Notes under the pieces: model-generated
What the model saw: the letters and a program-made list of their open reading frames with translations, nothing else
What the model was told of the DNA's origin: nothing
Databases searched by the model: none
Shown here: positions 8,906 through 17,244 of the stretch, piece by piece
Layout: the number at the start of each line of letters is the position of its first letter
How positions within the stretch are numbered: the stretch's first letter is position 1
Made by a program: the position numbers and the translations under genes
Assembly (NCBI GenBank): GCA_018064475.1
Contig: JAGHVD010000087.1
Location: forward strand, 1-33,455
Reading direction: 5' to 3'
From: Candidatus Scatonaster coprocaballi
GTDB lineage: Bacteria > Bacillota > Clostridia > Saccharofermentanales > Saccharofermentanaceae
DNA: 33,455 nt

Positions 8906-10195
8906 TTACTCCTCCAAAAGTTTTCTTACTGCTGCTAGTTTAGCACAAACAGACAGAACTGTAACGGCTACTTCAATATCATCGATCTTCGGGAAACTCG
9001 GTGCAATACGAATATTGCTGTCCGACGGATCTTTGCCATAGGGATAAGTTGCGCCAGCCGGTGTAAAAGCAACGCCACATTCCTTCGCAAGTTTCACAGT
9101 CTCTTTGGCTGTACCATCCATCACATAGATGGACACGAAGTAACCACCCTTCGGGTTATTCCATCTCGCGACCCCGCTTCCCTCGAACTCGTCCTTCAGC
9201 ACGCGGAGGACCTTCTCAAACTTCGGGCGAAGAATATCCGCCTGCTTGCTCATAATCGACTTCACGGCATCCAGATTCGGTACATACTTCGCGTGCATCA
9301 ACTGAATGACCTTATTCGGACCAATCGACTGCACATTCAGTACTTTTCTCGCACGGGCAACATTCTCTTCGTTTGCAGCCATGCAAGCAATACCTGAACC
9401 TGCGAAGGTGATCTTACTTGTCGAAGCAAATTCATAGACACGATTCGGATTACCTGCCTCACGCGCAAGCTTCAGGATATCCGGAAGTGTCCCCTGGTTG
9501 GCAACATCATCATAGAGGTGATGCACAACATAGGCGTTATCCCACATGATGCGGAAGTCCGGTGCAGCAGTCTTCATGGAAACCAGACGCTTACATACTT
9601 CTTCCGAATACACATATCCGTCTGGATTGCTGTAAAGCGGCATGCCCCACATACCAAGGATGGTCGCATCTTCAGCAACCAACTTTTCGACCATATCCAT
9701 ATCCGGACCATCTTCATGAAGCGGAACAGGAATCAGTTCAAAGCCCAATGTCTCTGTTACCAAGAAATGTCTATCATAACCTGGAACCGGGCAGAGCCAC
9801 TTACGGTTCGGAATCTGTCCCCATGGCTTCTCCGATTCAATCTCACCATAGATCAACGAACGGGAGAGTGTGTCGTACATCAACTGCAGGCTGGAGTTGT
9901 TACCCACCGTAACGAGTTCCGGATCGATACCAAGGATCTCACCAAACAAGTTTCTGCACTCTTTCAGCCCATACGGTACACCGTAGTTACGGCAGTCTGA
10001 ACCATCTTCCGCAAAGAGCGCGTTCGTATCGAGCATAGAAGGCATATCATTTGCAATCGAAAGCTGATCCGGGCTTGGCTTACCACGGGTCATATCCAAT
10101 GCCAGATTTCTAGATTTCAGCTCATTGTAGCGCATTTCCAATATCTGGAGCGTACTCTTCAGTTCTGCCTTGCTCAGTTCCTGATAGGTCTTCAT
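8906..10195 (-). CDS. PLP-dependent aspartate aminotransferase, AspT/MocR-like class (PF12897 type)
   Basis: 429 residues. A fold-type I aminotransferase with the LDMTRGKPSPDQL N-terminal motif typical of the atypical aspartate aminotransferase group once annotated as MocR-type. The likely PLP lysine is Lys261 (in FASTSKITFAGSG), with Asp219 and Tyr222 (MWDNAYVVHH) as pyridine-ring and phenol contacts. It has no GntR-type DNA-binding domain, so it is an enzyme, not a MocR regulator. I start at the ATG at 10195, which has GAGGAGGAG 6 bases ahead; an upstream in-frame GTG at 10225 lies before that ribosome site. Aspartate made here feeds adenylosuccinate synthesis, which may explain the pairing with purB. 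The 5' region holds a promoter and palindromes. Confidence 0.9.
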   Translation of the reverse strand: MKTYQELSKAELKSTLQILEMRYNELKSRNLALDMTRGKPSPDQLSIANDMPSMLDTNALFAEDGSDCRNYGVPYGLKECRNLFGEILGIDPELVTVGNNSSLQLMYDTLSRSLIYGEIESEKPWGQIPNRKWLCPVPGYDRHFLVTETLGFELIPVPLHEDGPDMDMVEKLVAEDATILGMWGMPLYSNPDGYVYSEEVCKRLVSMKTAAPDFRIMWDNAYVVHHLYDDVANQGTLPDILKLAREAGNPNRVYEFASTSKITFAGSGIACMAANEENVARARKVLNVQSIGPNKVIQLMHAKYVPNLDAVKSIMSKQADILRPKFEKVLRVLKDEFEGSGVARWNNPKGGYFVSIYVMDGTAKETVKLAKECGVAFTPAGATYPYGKDPSDSNIRIAPSFPKIDDIEVAVTVLSVCAKLAAVRKLLEE

Positions 10196-10260
10196 GCCTG
10201 TCTCCTCCTCAAAATTACGATTCACATCTCAAATCATATCGAAAAAAGAATTTTCTTGTA

Positions 10261-10300
10261 CATCGAACTTGCATTTTATATCCTATAAAATCACTCGATG
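10261..10300 (-). other. Predicted 40-nt hairpin in the leader of the aminotransferase-purB transcript
   Basis: On the - strand an outer CATCGA/TCGATG stem (10261-10266 with 10295-10300) encloses a perfect 8-bp inverted repeat, ATTTTATA/TATAAAAT (10273-10280 and 10284-10291), with a 3-base loop. It lies downstream of the predicted transcription start and about 65 bases ahead of the start codon. It could be an mRNA stem or a protein-binding palindrome. There is no T tract, so it is not a plain terminator. I do not recognise a known riboswitch. Confidence 0.45.
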
Positions 10301-10308
10301 CCTTATAC

Positions 10309-10337
10309 ATTATGTAGTAAATGAAAGATTTATGCAA
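10309..10337 (-). promoter_or_regulatory. Candidate promoter for the aminotransferase-purB operon
   Basis: Reading the - strand, a -35-like TTGCAT (10337-10332) is followed after 17 bases by a -10-like CATAAT (10314-10309). Transcription would begin near 10302, leaving a leader of about 105 bases. The -35 hexamer is only half-matched to consensus, so this is a weak-to-moderate call. A perfect palindrome overlaps the -35 box. Confidence 0.45.
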
Positions 10338-10347
10338 GTAACTTGCA
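10333..10347. promoter_or_regulatory. Palindrome TGCAAGT-A-ACTTGCA, possible operator
   Basis: A perfect inverted repeat with 7-base arms and a 1-base centre overlaps the -35 box of the candidate aminotransferase promoter. A third copy of the half site (AACTTGCA) lies at 10266-10273. This spacing is typical of a repressor site, but no regulator gene is nearby and the cognate protein is unknown. Confidence 0.4.
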
Positions 10348-10426
10348 AATTCAATATTCATTTTCGATGAAATCAACAAAAGAAGTTCTTTTCCCGTGCA
10401 CATCGATGTCAATCTGACAATAACCC

Positions 10427-10789
10427 TTAGAAAAAGGGCGTAAACTGAACATTCAGTATCGCGCCTGAAGCATCATGTGTCACCCCCGCCACAAAGTAAG
10501 AAACCCGGTCTAACGAAATCCCCTTTTCTGCACAATATGCAACCATGGTCTGCATGATCTTCTTCTGTTTACTCGGTGTAACGGCTTCTTCCGGCGAACC
10601 GAACCGTTCATTTACATCACGGGATTTCACCTCGATGACCAGGATCTTCTCGTTGTATGCACAGATGATATCGATTTCCCCTACACGTGCCACAGCATAA
10701 TTTCTCGCCAAGATCTCCGCACCCCGAGAAACCAAATAATCCGCAACATAGTCCTCCGACCGCCTACCAATGTCCTGATTCCTAGTCAT
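10427..10789 (-). CDS. yraN: YraN (UPF0102) family nuclease-like protein
   Basis: 120 residues, the usual size for the family. It has the restriction-endonuclease-like core: an N-terminal GRRSEDYVADYLVSRGAEILARNY-type helix-strand unit, followed by GEIDIICAYNEKILVIEVKSR, where the spaced Asp, Glu and Lys match the metal-binding E/D...D...ExK pattern. The biological role of the family is unproven; a link to DNA uptake or repair has been proposed. It follows rbgA and rnhB as in many bacteria, but is separated from rnhB by 149 bases that hold a GC-rich hairpin. The ATG at 10789 has GGAGG 7 bases ahead. Confidence 0.92.
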   Translation of the reverse strand: MTRNQDIGRRSEDYVADYLVSRGAEILARNYAVARVGEIDIICAYNEKILVIEVKSRDVNERFGSPEEAVTPSKQKKIMQTMVAYCAEKGISLDRVSYFVAGVTHDASGAILNVQFTPFF

Positions 10790-10886
10790 AAGTTAAACCT
10801 CCGCGTAGAATACCCGGCTTCAATACACGTCAAGATCAAATGGTGAATGATGCTCATATCGTTAGTGAATCGTCAATCATCTTGAT

Positions 10887-10921
10887 GGTGCCTCCGCAGG
10901 ACAACGTCCGAGGACAGCACC
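10887..10921 (-). other. GC-rich imperfect hairpin between rnhB and yraN
   Basis: GGTGC (10887-10891) pairs with GCACC (10917-10921), and an inner GGAC (10899-10902) pairs with GTCC (10906-10909) around a 3-base loop. No T tract follows on either strand, so it does not look like an intrinsic terminator. It may be an mRNA processing or stability element, or chance. The rest of the 149-base gap shows nothing I can name apart from the yraN ribosome site. Confidence 0.35.
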
Positions 10922-10938
10922 GAAAAATGATTGCGATG

Positions 10939-11568
10939 TCAATGCATTTTCTTCAGAAAACTCTTTCTGTGTATGGGTGATATACCTAATTCATGAATGG
11001 CTGCATAATGGGCCGCTGTACCATATCCCTTATGCTGGGCAAATCCATATCCCGGGAACTCTATATCGTATTCTTCCATGATTCGGTCTCGAGATACCTT
11101 GGCCAGGATGGAAGCCGCCGCAATCGAGTTAGACTGTGCATCTCCCTTAATGATTGGCTTAACTGGAATACCGGTTCCACTGAGATTGACTGCATCGATC
11201 AGCAGCACATCCGGTTTGATGACCAGACCCGCCACCGCTGCGCGCATAGCGTTCTTCGTCGCTTCTAAGATATTGATCTGATCAATTTCTTCTGGTTCCA
11301 CGCGAATGACACAGAACGCCTTGGCATTCGCCACGATCTCATCGTAGAGCAGATCACGTTTCTTAGGAGAAAGTTTCTTCGAGTCATCCAGGCCATAGAT
11401 CGGTTTCTCTGGGTCAAGGATACAGGCAGCCGCCACGACTGGACCTGCCAGCGGGCCTCTTCCCGCCTCATCGATACCGCAACAGATCGTCTGACCCGCT
11501 TCTGCGCATTCTTTCTCAAATGCGGACATCAGTTCATACTTCTCTTTTAATTTCTCTTCACGTGTCAT
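10939..11568 (-). CDS. rnhB: Ribonuclease HII
   Basis: 209 residues. It removes ribonucleotides misincorporated in DNA and RNA from RNA-DNA hybrids. The GIDEAGRGPLAGPV motif (31-44) carries the first acidic metal ligands, Asp33 and Glu34. DDSKKLSPKKR (about 80-90), the mid-protein DVLLIDAVNL aspartate and KVSRDRIM complete the RNase HII pattern. The C-terminus ends with the HKGYGTAAHY and SPIHRKSF stretches typical of the family. The ATG at 11568 has AAGGAG 7 bases ahead. It follows rbgA after a 29-base gap, in the standard Firmicutes order rbgA-rnhB-yraN. Confidence 0.96.
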   Translation of the reverse strand: MTREEKLKEKYELMSAFEKECAEAGQTICCGIDEAGRGPLAGPVVAAACILDPEKPIYGLDDSKKLSPKKRDLLYDEIVANAKAFCVIRVEPEEIDQINILEATKNAMRAAVAGLVIKPDVLLIDAVNLSGTGIPVKPIIKGDAQSNSIAAASILAKVSRDRIMEEYDIEFPGYGFAQHKGYGTAAHYAAIHELGISPIHRKSFLKKMH

Positions 11569-11597
11569 ATTTGCGCTCCTTACTGTAGAAATTACAA

Positions 11598-12482
11598 TCA
11601 GGCTTTGACTTCCGGACGTTCCAGTGAGATGCGCCCGATTCGGATGCTTCTAAAGTCATCCAGGAAAAGCTTCGCAAAACGTTCATCATTGATGCGTCCG
11701 CCGGAAAGGATGCATCCCATATTTCGTGCTGCCGCTTCAAAGCGTTCATAATCATCGTAGATATACTCTTCGTCATCTTCTGGTGCCAGTTTATATCGAG
11801 CATACAGTTCGTCCGGGTAAAGCTCCTCCAGAAGTTTCATGCCGGAGAAAGCCACTTCCACTACATCTACCACTTCTGTCTTAACGGCACCGGTCAGTGT
11901 CAGCACAAGCTGATTTCTCGGTGTACCCAGACGAGGCCACAGTACGCCAGGCATATCCATCAGTTCCAGCTGACCATCTGTACGTGCCCACTTGAAGTCA
12001 CGTGTCACGCCCGGCATATCTCCAGTCACAGCAATCTTACGATTACAGAGTCCATTGATCAACGTGGATTTACCGGAATTCGGCACACCTACTACCATGG
12101 CACGAACCGGACGTCCCATACGTCCTTTTGCTTCAGCTTTAGCCAGTACATCTTTGCAGAGATCTACCGCCATGGCACGAAGTTTGTCCAAGCCCTTCTT
12201 ATGGGAAGCATCAATAGCAATGGCTGGAATATCTTGAGATTTATAATATGCAAGCCAGTCGTTGGTCACTTTCTCATCCGCGAGATCCGCCTTATTCAGT
12301 ACAACGATACGAGGCTTCTTCGCCACAAGTTTATCCAATTCAGGATTTCTGCTGGAAATCGGTATTCTGGCATCTACTGTTTCAAAAACGACATCGACAT
12401 ACTTCAGATTATCGCCGACCTCATTCAATGCCTTACGCATATGGCCCGGAAACCAGTTAATACTTCCCTTGATCTCTGACAT
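11598..12482 (-). CDS. rbgA: Ribosome biogenesis GTPase A (YlqF/RbgA)
   Basis: 294 residues of a circularly permuted GTPase: the G4 motif NKAD (63-66) comes before the G1 P-loop GVPNSGKST (132-140) and the G3 motif DMPG (176-179). The N-terminal INWFPGHM (about 8-15) is diagnostic of the YlqF subfamily. RbgA binds late 50S precursors and promotes their maturation. I start at the ATG at 12482 because AAGGAG stands 8 bases before it; reading from 12527 would add residues upstream of that ribosome site. It has its own extended -10 promoter after the terminator of the surface protein gene. Confidence 0.95.
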   Translation of the reverse strand: MSEIKGSINWFPGHMRKALNEVGDNLKYVDVVFETVDARIPISSRNPELDKLVAKKPRIVVLNKADLADEKVTNDWLAYYKSQDIPAIAIDASHKKGLDKLRAMAVDLCKDVLAKAEAKGRMGRPVRAMVVGVPNSGKSTLINGLCNRKIAVTGDMPGVTRDFKWARTDGQLELMDMPGVLWPRLGTPRNQLVLTLTGAVKTEVVDVVEVAFSGMKLLEELYPDELYARYKLAPEDDEEYIYDDYERFEAAARNMGCILSGGRINDERFAKLFLDDFRSIRIGRISLERPEVKA

Positions 12483-12529
12483 GAACAAAACTCCTTCATG
12501 GATCTTTCTCTCCGAAAACGGATACATAG

Positions 12530-12538
12530 ATTATAGCA
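12530..12538 (-). promoter_or_regulatory. Extended -10 promoter for rbgA-rnhB-yraN
   Basis: On the - strand TGC directly precedes a perfect TATAAT (12538-12530). I see no good -35 box, which is tolerated with a TGn extended -10. The start would be near 12523, about 40 bases before the rbgA start codon and just after the preceding gene's terminator. Confidence 0.6.
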
Positions 12539-12550
12539 TATCAGCCATAA

Positions 12551-12600
12551 GAAAAGGGCTTGTCTCTCCGTGAATGAATCACTTATGAGACAGCCCCTTC
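12551..12600 (-). terminator. Terminator of the BspA/Big_2 surface protein gene
   Basis: On the - strand GGGGCTGTCTC (from about 12597 to 12587) pairs with GAGACAAGCCC (12566-12556), with one bulged base, and is followed by TTTTCTT. It lies about 28 bases beyond the stop codon at 12628. Confidence 0.75.
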
Positions 12601-12627
12601 TTTCAAACTAATTTCACGATCAATGAA

Positions 12628-15600
12628 TTACTTCTCAAGTCTTCTCTTTTTCTCATATGTGTCAAGCATGATTGCCGCCGCGCATACAAGGACAATTGCT
12701 GTCTGGATCTTCCATTCATCCTTCTTATCACCTGTCTTAGGTACCGGAGGCATTGTCGGATCTGGTGTAGGAGTCGGTGTCGGTTCTGGTGTAGGAGTCG
12801 GTGTCGGTTCTGGCGCAGGTGCGGGATTCGGTGTTGGGGCAAATGCTGCCTTGACCGCAAAAGCAAACACCTTTGAAGCACCATCACGATAGAGATACTG
12901 TACACGATGCTCGCCCTCACCTAAGGTATTCAGATATTCGGAGCGGAAAGTCACGATCGTTGAACCTTCACGTGACGAATATTCCTTCGGGTCGACTAAC
13001 TGATCGTCCACTTTGATGCCAGTAAACTTATCGTATTCACCTAAGCAGCGGAAAGTAAGTGTCTCTTTACTTCCCAATACGAAAGTCTGACCCAGGCCCT
13101 CGCCCATTTCATATTCTACATCGATCGGCAGGATCGTCACTTTGCAGGTTGCAGACTTTGTCTCGTTATAAGCAGATTTCACCATGATGTTTACAGAACC
13201 CGCAGAAACTGCAGTGATTCTACCATTTTCATCTACCTTCGCAACCTTCTCATTATCGGAAGACCAGACGAGATCTTTGATAGAAGCTTCCTTCGGACCA
13301 ACCGTTGCACGAAGTTCTTTTGCCTCATCTGCATACATAGAGATTGAGGTCTGATCAAGGGTCACGCTTTGAACATCCACATATACGGTCACCATACAGG
13401 ACACTGACTTAGTATCATCGAAAACAGAGGTAGCTGTAATCTTAGCTGTGCCGACATGGATTGCTGTGACTTTACCATTTGCATCAACAGTTGCAATGTT
13501 CTCATCATCCGATGACCATACCACAGTCGGATCTGAAGCATAATCCGGCAAAACAACCGCAACCAGTGTTCCTTCTTCCGTTTCGTTCAGGATCAACGAT
13601 GTCTTGTTCATTTGGAGTTCTTCCACCGTAAAGTAAACAGTCAGCTGGCAGGTAGCATATTTTTCCTTGTTATACGCGGAGGTTGCTGTAATCGTCGCTG
13701 TGCCTTCAGCAACAGCCGTAACCTGGCCATACTCATCGACTGTCGCCACCGCTTCATCTGATGAAGTCCAGGTGATCGTCTGAATCGAAGCATTGGCCGG
13801 CCCGATCTCTGCTGTCAAGGTTTCCGTCTCGCCGGCGTTCATGGTCATAGTGGTCTGATCGAGTGTTACAGATTCAACATCCACATATACAGTGACTTCG
13901 CATGTAGCATACATCGTCGGGTCAAATACAGATGTAACCGTAATGGTTGCGGTACCTTCTTGTACTGCAGTGATTTTACCGTCTGCATCAATCGTAGCAA
14001 CCGCTTCATTGTTTGATGTAAATACGACAGACTTATCGGAAGCGTTATCCGGCTTGATCGTCACGATCAGGGTATCTTCTTCTGATTCATTCAATGTAAT
14101 CGCCGTATGATTCAGCGTTACACCCTCCACAGCAAAGTAAACCGTAACCTCACAAGTGGCATACTTTGAGCTGTTATAAGTAGATGTAGCAGTAATGATT
14201 GCCGTACCTTCCGCAACCGCGGTGACCTTACCGTCTGCATCGACAGTTGCCACTGCCTCATCATCAGAAGTCCAGGCTACTGTCTGGAAAGATGCATTGT
14301 CAGGACCAACCATGGCAAGTAATATTTCCTCGTCGCCGGCATTCATGACCATAGATGTCTGATCAAGGGTCACGCTACTCACATCTACATATACAGTTAC
14401 TACACATTGTGCGTACTTTGTGCCATCAAATTTGGATGTTGCCGTAATCGTTGCCGTACCGGCCTGCTTCGCTGTGACCTTACCGTTTGTATCAACCGTT
14501 GCTACGTTCTCATGATCAGATGACCAGGTTAATCCCTTATCCGATGCATCAGCCGGTAATACTGTGGCCACCAGTGTTTCTTCTTCGTTTTCATTCAAAG
14601 TCATCGTCGACTTATTGAGTTGAACACCTTCGACGGCAACGTAAACAGTCGCTTCGCACTCTGCGTACTTGTTCGCATTATATGTCGAGGTCGCACGGAT
14701 CTTGATTTTTCCCTCTTTTAAAGCCGTCACTTTACCATTGGCATCAACAGTGGCAATACTGTTATTACTTGATGACCATGTGACCGATTTCACGGAAGCA
14801 TTATCTGGGGCAACTGAAGCAGTCAGTTGCTGTGTATCACCTGCGTTGAGAGTAATCTGTGTGAAATCCAGAGAAACACTCTCCACCGGAATATATACAG
14901 TCACTTTACATTCTGCTTTTTTCGTATTGTCTCCCGCAGATGTTGCGGTGATTGTTGCTTGTCCTTCTGAGATCGCCTTGATATTACCTTCAGCATCAAC
15001 CGTCACAACACTTTCATTACTGGATGTCCAGTTCACATCAAGAACCGTTGCTGTCTTCGGTGCAATCGTAGCGGTAAGCTGACTTGAGTCGCCAACCTCG
15101 AGTGAAAGCGAAGACTGATTCAATGTTACTCCGCTTACCGGTACAGCCGGTGCGGTTTCAATTACAGCATTCGTAGCTTCAAAAACGCCTTCGCCGAGCG
15201 TGCAGCCAGCCGGAACTGTTACTTTTGTTAGATTTTCGCACTCAGAAAATGCATAATTTTCAATCAAACGAACACTATCAGGAATCAAGACTTCACCTTT
15301 TAATCCGCTCTGTAGGAATGCCCAAGAACCAATGCTCGTCACGCTATCCGAGATCGTGATGCTGGTTAGGTTTTCGCAACACATGAACATTCCGTTACCA
15401 ATGGTAGTCATACCGTCTGGGATCACGACTGCTGATTCCTTACATGACGCGAATACACCATGACCGATATGCTCAAGATTCTTAGGAAGATAAATCGTAC
15501 CGTCATAAGTACAGTAATTGAAAGCGTAATCACCAATGCTTGTTAGTTTATCTGGCAGTTGCAAGTCTCCACTTAAAGATGTACAGCCTTCAAATGCATA

Positions 15601-17091
15601 GTTTGAGATCTTCTCTAAGCTTTCAGGAAATTCAAAAGATTCTACACTAGAACAATATGAAAATGCTGTCTGACCGATAAATGTAACTTTTGATGGAATC
15701 TTGACCGTTCCTTTAAGTCCTGAACAGTATCGGAATGTGTCTTGTTTGATTTCTGTGATCGTATCTGGAAGAGATAGCGAAGTAAATCCTTTACAAGAAG
15801 CAAAAGCAGTGTCTTCGATCACTGTGACAGTACTTGGAATATTCAATGTACCGGAAAAACCAGAACATCCATAGAAGGCCCGAAATGGAATACAGGTAAT
15901 GCCGCTAGGAATTTTCAATTCTCCGGTAAATCCAGAACATCCGTCAAAAGAACCCGAATTCAGAGATGTCAAACCGCTTGGGAGTACCAATGAACCGGTA
16001 AAACCACTGCAGCCAGAAAATGCGTAATCACCGATAGCCGAAATGCTTGAAGGAAGTTCCAGGCTCGTAAATCCACTACAGTTTATGAATGCACTTGAAG
16101 ATATGCTTGTAAGCGAATTAGGAATCGACAGTTTTCCTGTGAAAGAAGAACAATTCTGAAATGCATTCGCATCAAGTGATTTTAAACCAGAAGGCAACGA
16201 CAAGTTTCCAGCCATATTCGAACAATCGCCGAAAGCTGTATTTCCAATTGATGTAATACCGTTATGGAGGACCAGTCCTTTTAGGTTTTTACAGCCGAAA
16301 AACGCCTTGGAAGGAATCTCTGTGACTTTCGAAGGAATCGTCAATGTTCCCGTGAGGCTATCACATCCGTTAAAAGCGAAAGCACCTATACTGGTCAGGT
16401 TGGCAGGCAGAACAATATCTCCCGTTAAACAATAACAGTCGCAGAAAACGCCTTCTGGAATCGTTGTCAGATTTTTCGATATTGTCAGTTTTCCTCTCAT
16501 GCTGTGACAATCATTGAAGGCATATTTACCAATTGATGTCACGCTGTCAGGAATAATCAGATCTCCGGTTAAGCTCGTACATTCATAGAAGGCATATTCA
16601 CCAATCGTTTTGAGTGCGGAAGGGAACGCAAGTGTACCAGAAAGGCTCGAACAGTAATAGAAAGCGCTTTCACCGATATAGGTCACGCTGCTCGGAATAT
16701 GAATCTTTCCATTTAATTTTTTGCACTGATAGAAAGCACGATTGCCGATACTGGTTACACTATCCGGAATATTCAGATCACCGGCTAATTGGTCGCAACC
16801 TAAAAACGCACTGTTGCCAATGGTTTTTAAGGAAGACGGAAAGGTTACGCTCTTAAATCTTTTCACCTGAAGCGCTTCATCACCAATGGCCACAACAGGA
16901 TAACCACCGAGTGCCTCAGGGATAACCAGATCCACATCTGAATTCTTGGGATTATATCCTGTAATCACGGCTCCGCCGTTTTCAATGTAATAACTGAAAT
17001 CTTCCTCAGCTGCAAATACATTGACGACGATACAGCTGACAACAATGGCAATGCAAAGTAACGATGCAATCAATCTCTTTCCAATTTTCAT
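12628..17091 (-). CDS. Large BspA-like leucine-rich/Big_2 cell-surface protein with VPKTG sorting signal
   Basis: 1487 residues. A signal peptide (about 1-27, cut near VFA-AEE) leads into about 24 BspA-type leucine-rich units of roughly 23-25 residues (about 45-645; consensus LTIPSSVTSIGxxAFxxCSSLTG). Eight Big_2 immunoglobulin-like domains of 84 residues follow (651-1322). Then come one further beta-rich domain of about 95 residues, a proline-rich PTPTPEP wall-spanning stretch, VPKTGD, a membrane helix and the basic tail YEKKRRLEK. This is the layout of a sortase-anchored adhesin; VPKTG replaces the usual LPxTG. The role in binding host tissue or plant substrate is inferred. The ATG at 17091 has GAGGTGAG ahead. 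No sortase gene is visible in the window. It occupies the slot between rplS and rbgA where lepB is often found. Confidence 0.93.
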   Translation of the reverse strand: MKIGKRLIASLLCIAIVVSCIVVNVFAAEEDFSYYIENGGAVITGYNPKNSDVDLVIPEALGGYPVVAIGDEALQVKRFKSVTFPSSLKTIGNSAFLGCDQLAGDLNIPDSVTSIGNRAFYQCKKLNGKIHIPSSVTYIGESAFYYCSSLSGTLAFPSALKTIGEYAFYECTSLTGDLIIPDSVTSIGKYAFNDCHSMRGKLTISKNLTTIPEGVFCDCYCLTGDIVLPANLTSIGAFAFNGCDSLTGTLTIPSKVTEIPSKAFFGCKNLKGLVLHNGITSIGNTAFGDCSNMAGNLSLPSGLKSLDANAFQNCSSFTGKLSIPNSLTSISSSAFINCSGFTSLELPSSISAIGDYAFSGCSGFTGSLVLPSGLTSLNSGSFDGCSGFTGELKIPSGITCIPFRAFYGCSGFSGTLNIPSTVTVIEDTAFASCKGFTSLSLPDTITEIKQDTFRYCSGLKGTVKIPSKVTFIGQTAFSYCSSVESFEFPESLEKISNYAFEGCTSLSGDLQLPDKLTSIGDYAFNYCTYDGTIYLPKNLEHIGHGVFASCKESAVVIPDGMTTIGNGMFMCCENLTSITISDSVTSIGSWAFLQSGLKGEVLIPDSVRLIENYAFSECENLTKVTVPAGCTLGEGVFEATNAVIETAPAVPVSGVTLNQSSLSLEVGDSSQLTATIAPKTATVLDVNWTSSNESVVTVDAEGNIKAISEGQATITATSAGDNTKKAECKVTVYIPVESVSLDFTQITLNAGDTQQLTASVAPDNASVKSVTWSSSNNSIATVDANGKVTALKEGKIKIRATSTYNANKYAECEATVYVAVEGVQLNKSTMTLNENEEETLVATVLPADASDKGLTWSSDHENVATVDTNGKVTAKQAGTATITATSKFDGTKYAQCVVTVYVDVSSVTLDQTSMVMNAGDEEILLAMVGPDNASFQTVAWTSDDEAVATVDADGKVTAVAEGTAIITATSTYNSSKYATCEVTVYFAVEGVTLNHTAITLNESEEDTLIVTIKPDNASDKSVVFTSNNEAVATIDADGKITAVQEGTATITVTSVFDPTMYATCEVTVYVDVESVTLDQTTMTMNAGETETLTAEIGPANASIQTITWTSSDEAVATVDEYGQVTAVAEGTATITATSAYNKEKYATCQLTVYFTVEELQMNKTSLILNETEEGTLVAVVLPDYASDPTVVWSSDDENIATVDANGKVTAIHVGTAKITATSVFDDTKSVSCMVTVYVDVQSVTLDQTSISMYADEAKELRATVGPKEASIKDLVWSSDNEKVAKVDENGRITAVSAGSVNIMVKSAYNETKSATCKVTILPIDVEYEMGEGLGQTFVLGSKETLTFRCLGEYDKFTGIKVDDQLVDPKEYSSREGSTIVTFRSEYLNTLGEGEHRVQYLYRDGASKVFAFAVKAAFAPTPNPAPAPEPTPTPTPEPTPTPTPDPTMPPVPKTGDKKDEWKIQTAIVLVCAAAIMLDTYEKKRRLEK
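12758..12805 (-). repeat. Two 24-bp tandem repeats encoding the proline-rich spacer
   Basis: Bases 12758-12781 and 12782-12805 are identical except for one base. They encode the repeated (E/D)PTPTPTP stretch just before the sorting signal. Such in-frame repeats can slip in copy number and so change spacer length. Confidence 0.75.
13126..15141 (-). repeat. Eight tandem Big_2 domain repeats of 252 bp, alternating A/B types
   Basis: Eight domains of exactly 84 residues on average cover protein residues 651-1322. From the third repeat they alternate: type A (starting AVEGVQLN/AVEGVTLN/TVEELQMN, with LNExEExTL) and type B (starting DVSSVTLDQT/DVESVTLDQT/DVQSVTLDQT, with a MNAGD-like stretch). The effective repeat unit is therefore two domains, about 504 bp. 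Every domain has a single cysteine in the last strand. Confidence 0.85.
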
Positions 17092-17184
17092 GTGCTCACC
17101 TCATTACAACGAAATGGTTTATACAATAGTTAGTTGCAATGGGAAACAGATTTACTCACCTTTTCCGAAAAGAATTTTCATTAT

Positions 17185-17222
17185 ATATAAAAAAGACCGT
17201 CACTTGAGAAATGACGGTCTTC
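17185..17222 (-). terminator. rplS terminator
   Basis: On the - strand AAGACCGTCA (17221-17212) pairs perfectly with TGACGGTCTT (17202-17193) around a 9-base loop, and a T-rich run (17192-17187) follows. It lies 22 bases past the rplS stop codon. A TATAAT at 17185-17180 follows at once and could be the -10 of the surface protein gene, but I see no convincing -35. Confidence 0.88.
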
Positions 17223-17244
17223 ATAGTAAACACCAGTATCCGAA

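Noticed and set aside
10215-10412. Small 65-codon frame upstream of the aminotransferase
   Set aside because: AT-rich, no ribosome site, overlaps palindromes and the promoter region; not a believable gene.
12623-12892. Glycine-rich + strand open frame opposite the surface protein tail
   Set aside because: The GVGVGSG repeat is only the reverse complement of the PTP-rich spacer codons.
13126-15141. Regularly spaced repeats that might suggest a CRISPR array
   Set aside because: The repeats are 252-bp coding units of Big_2 domains in one open frame; there is no short direct repeat with unique spacers anywhere in the window.
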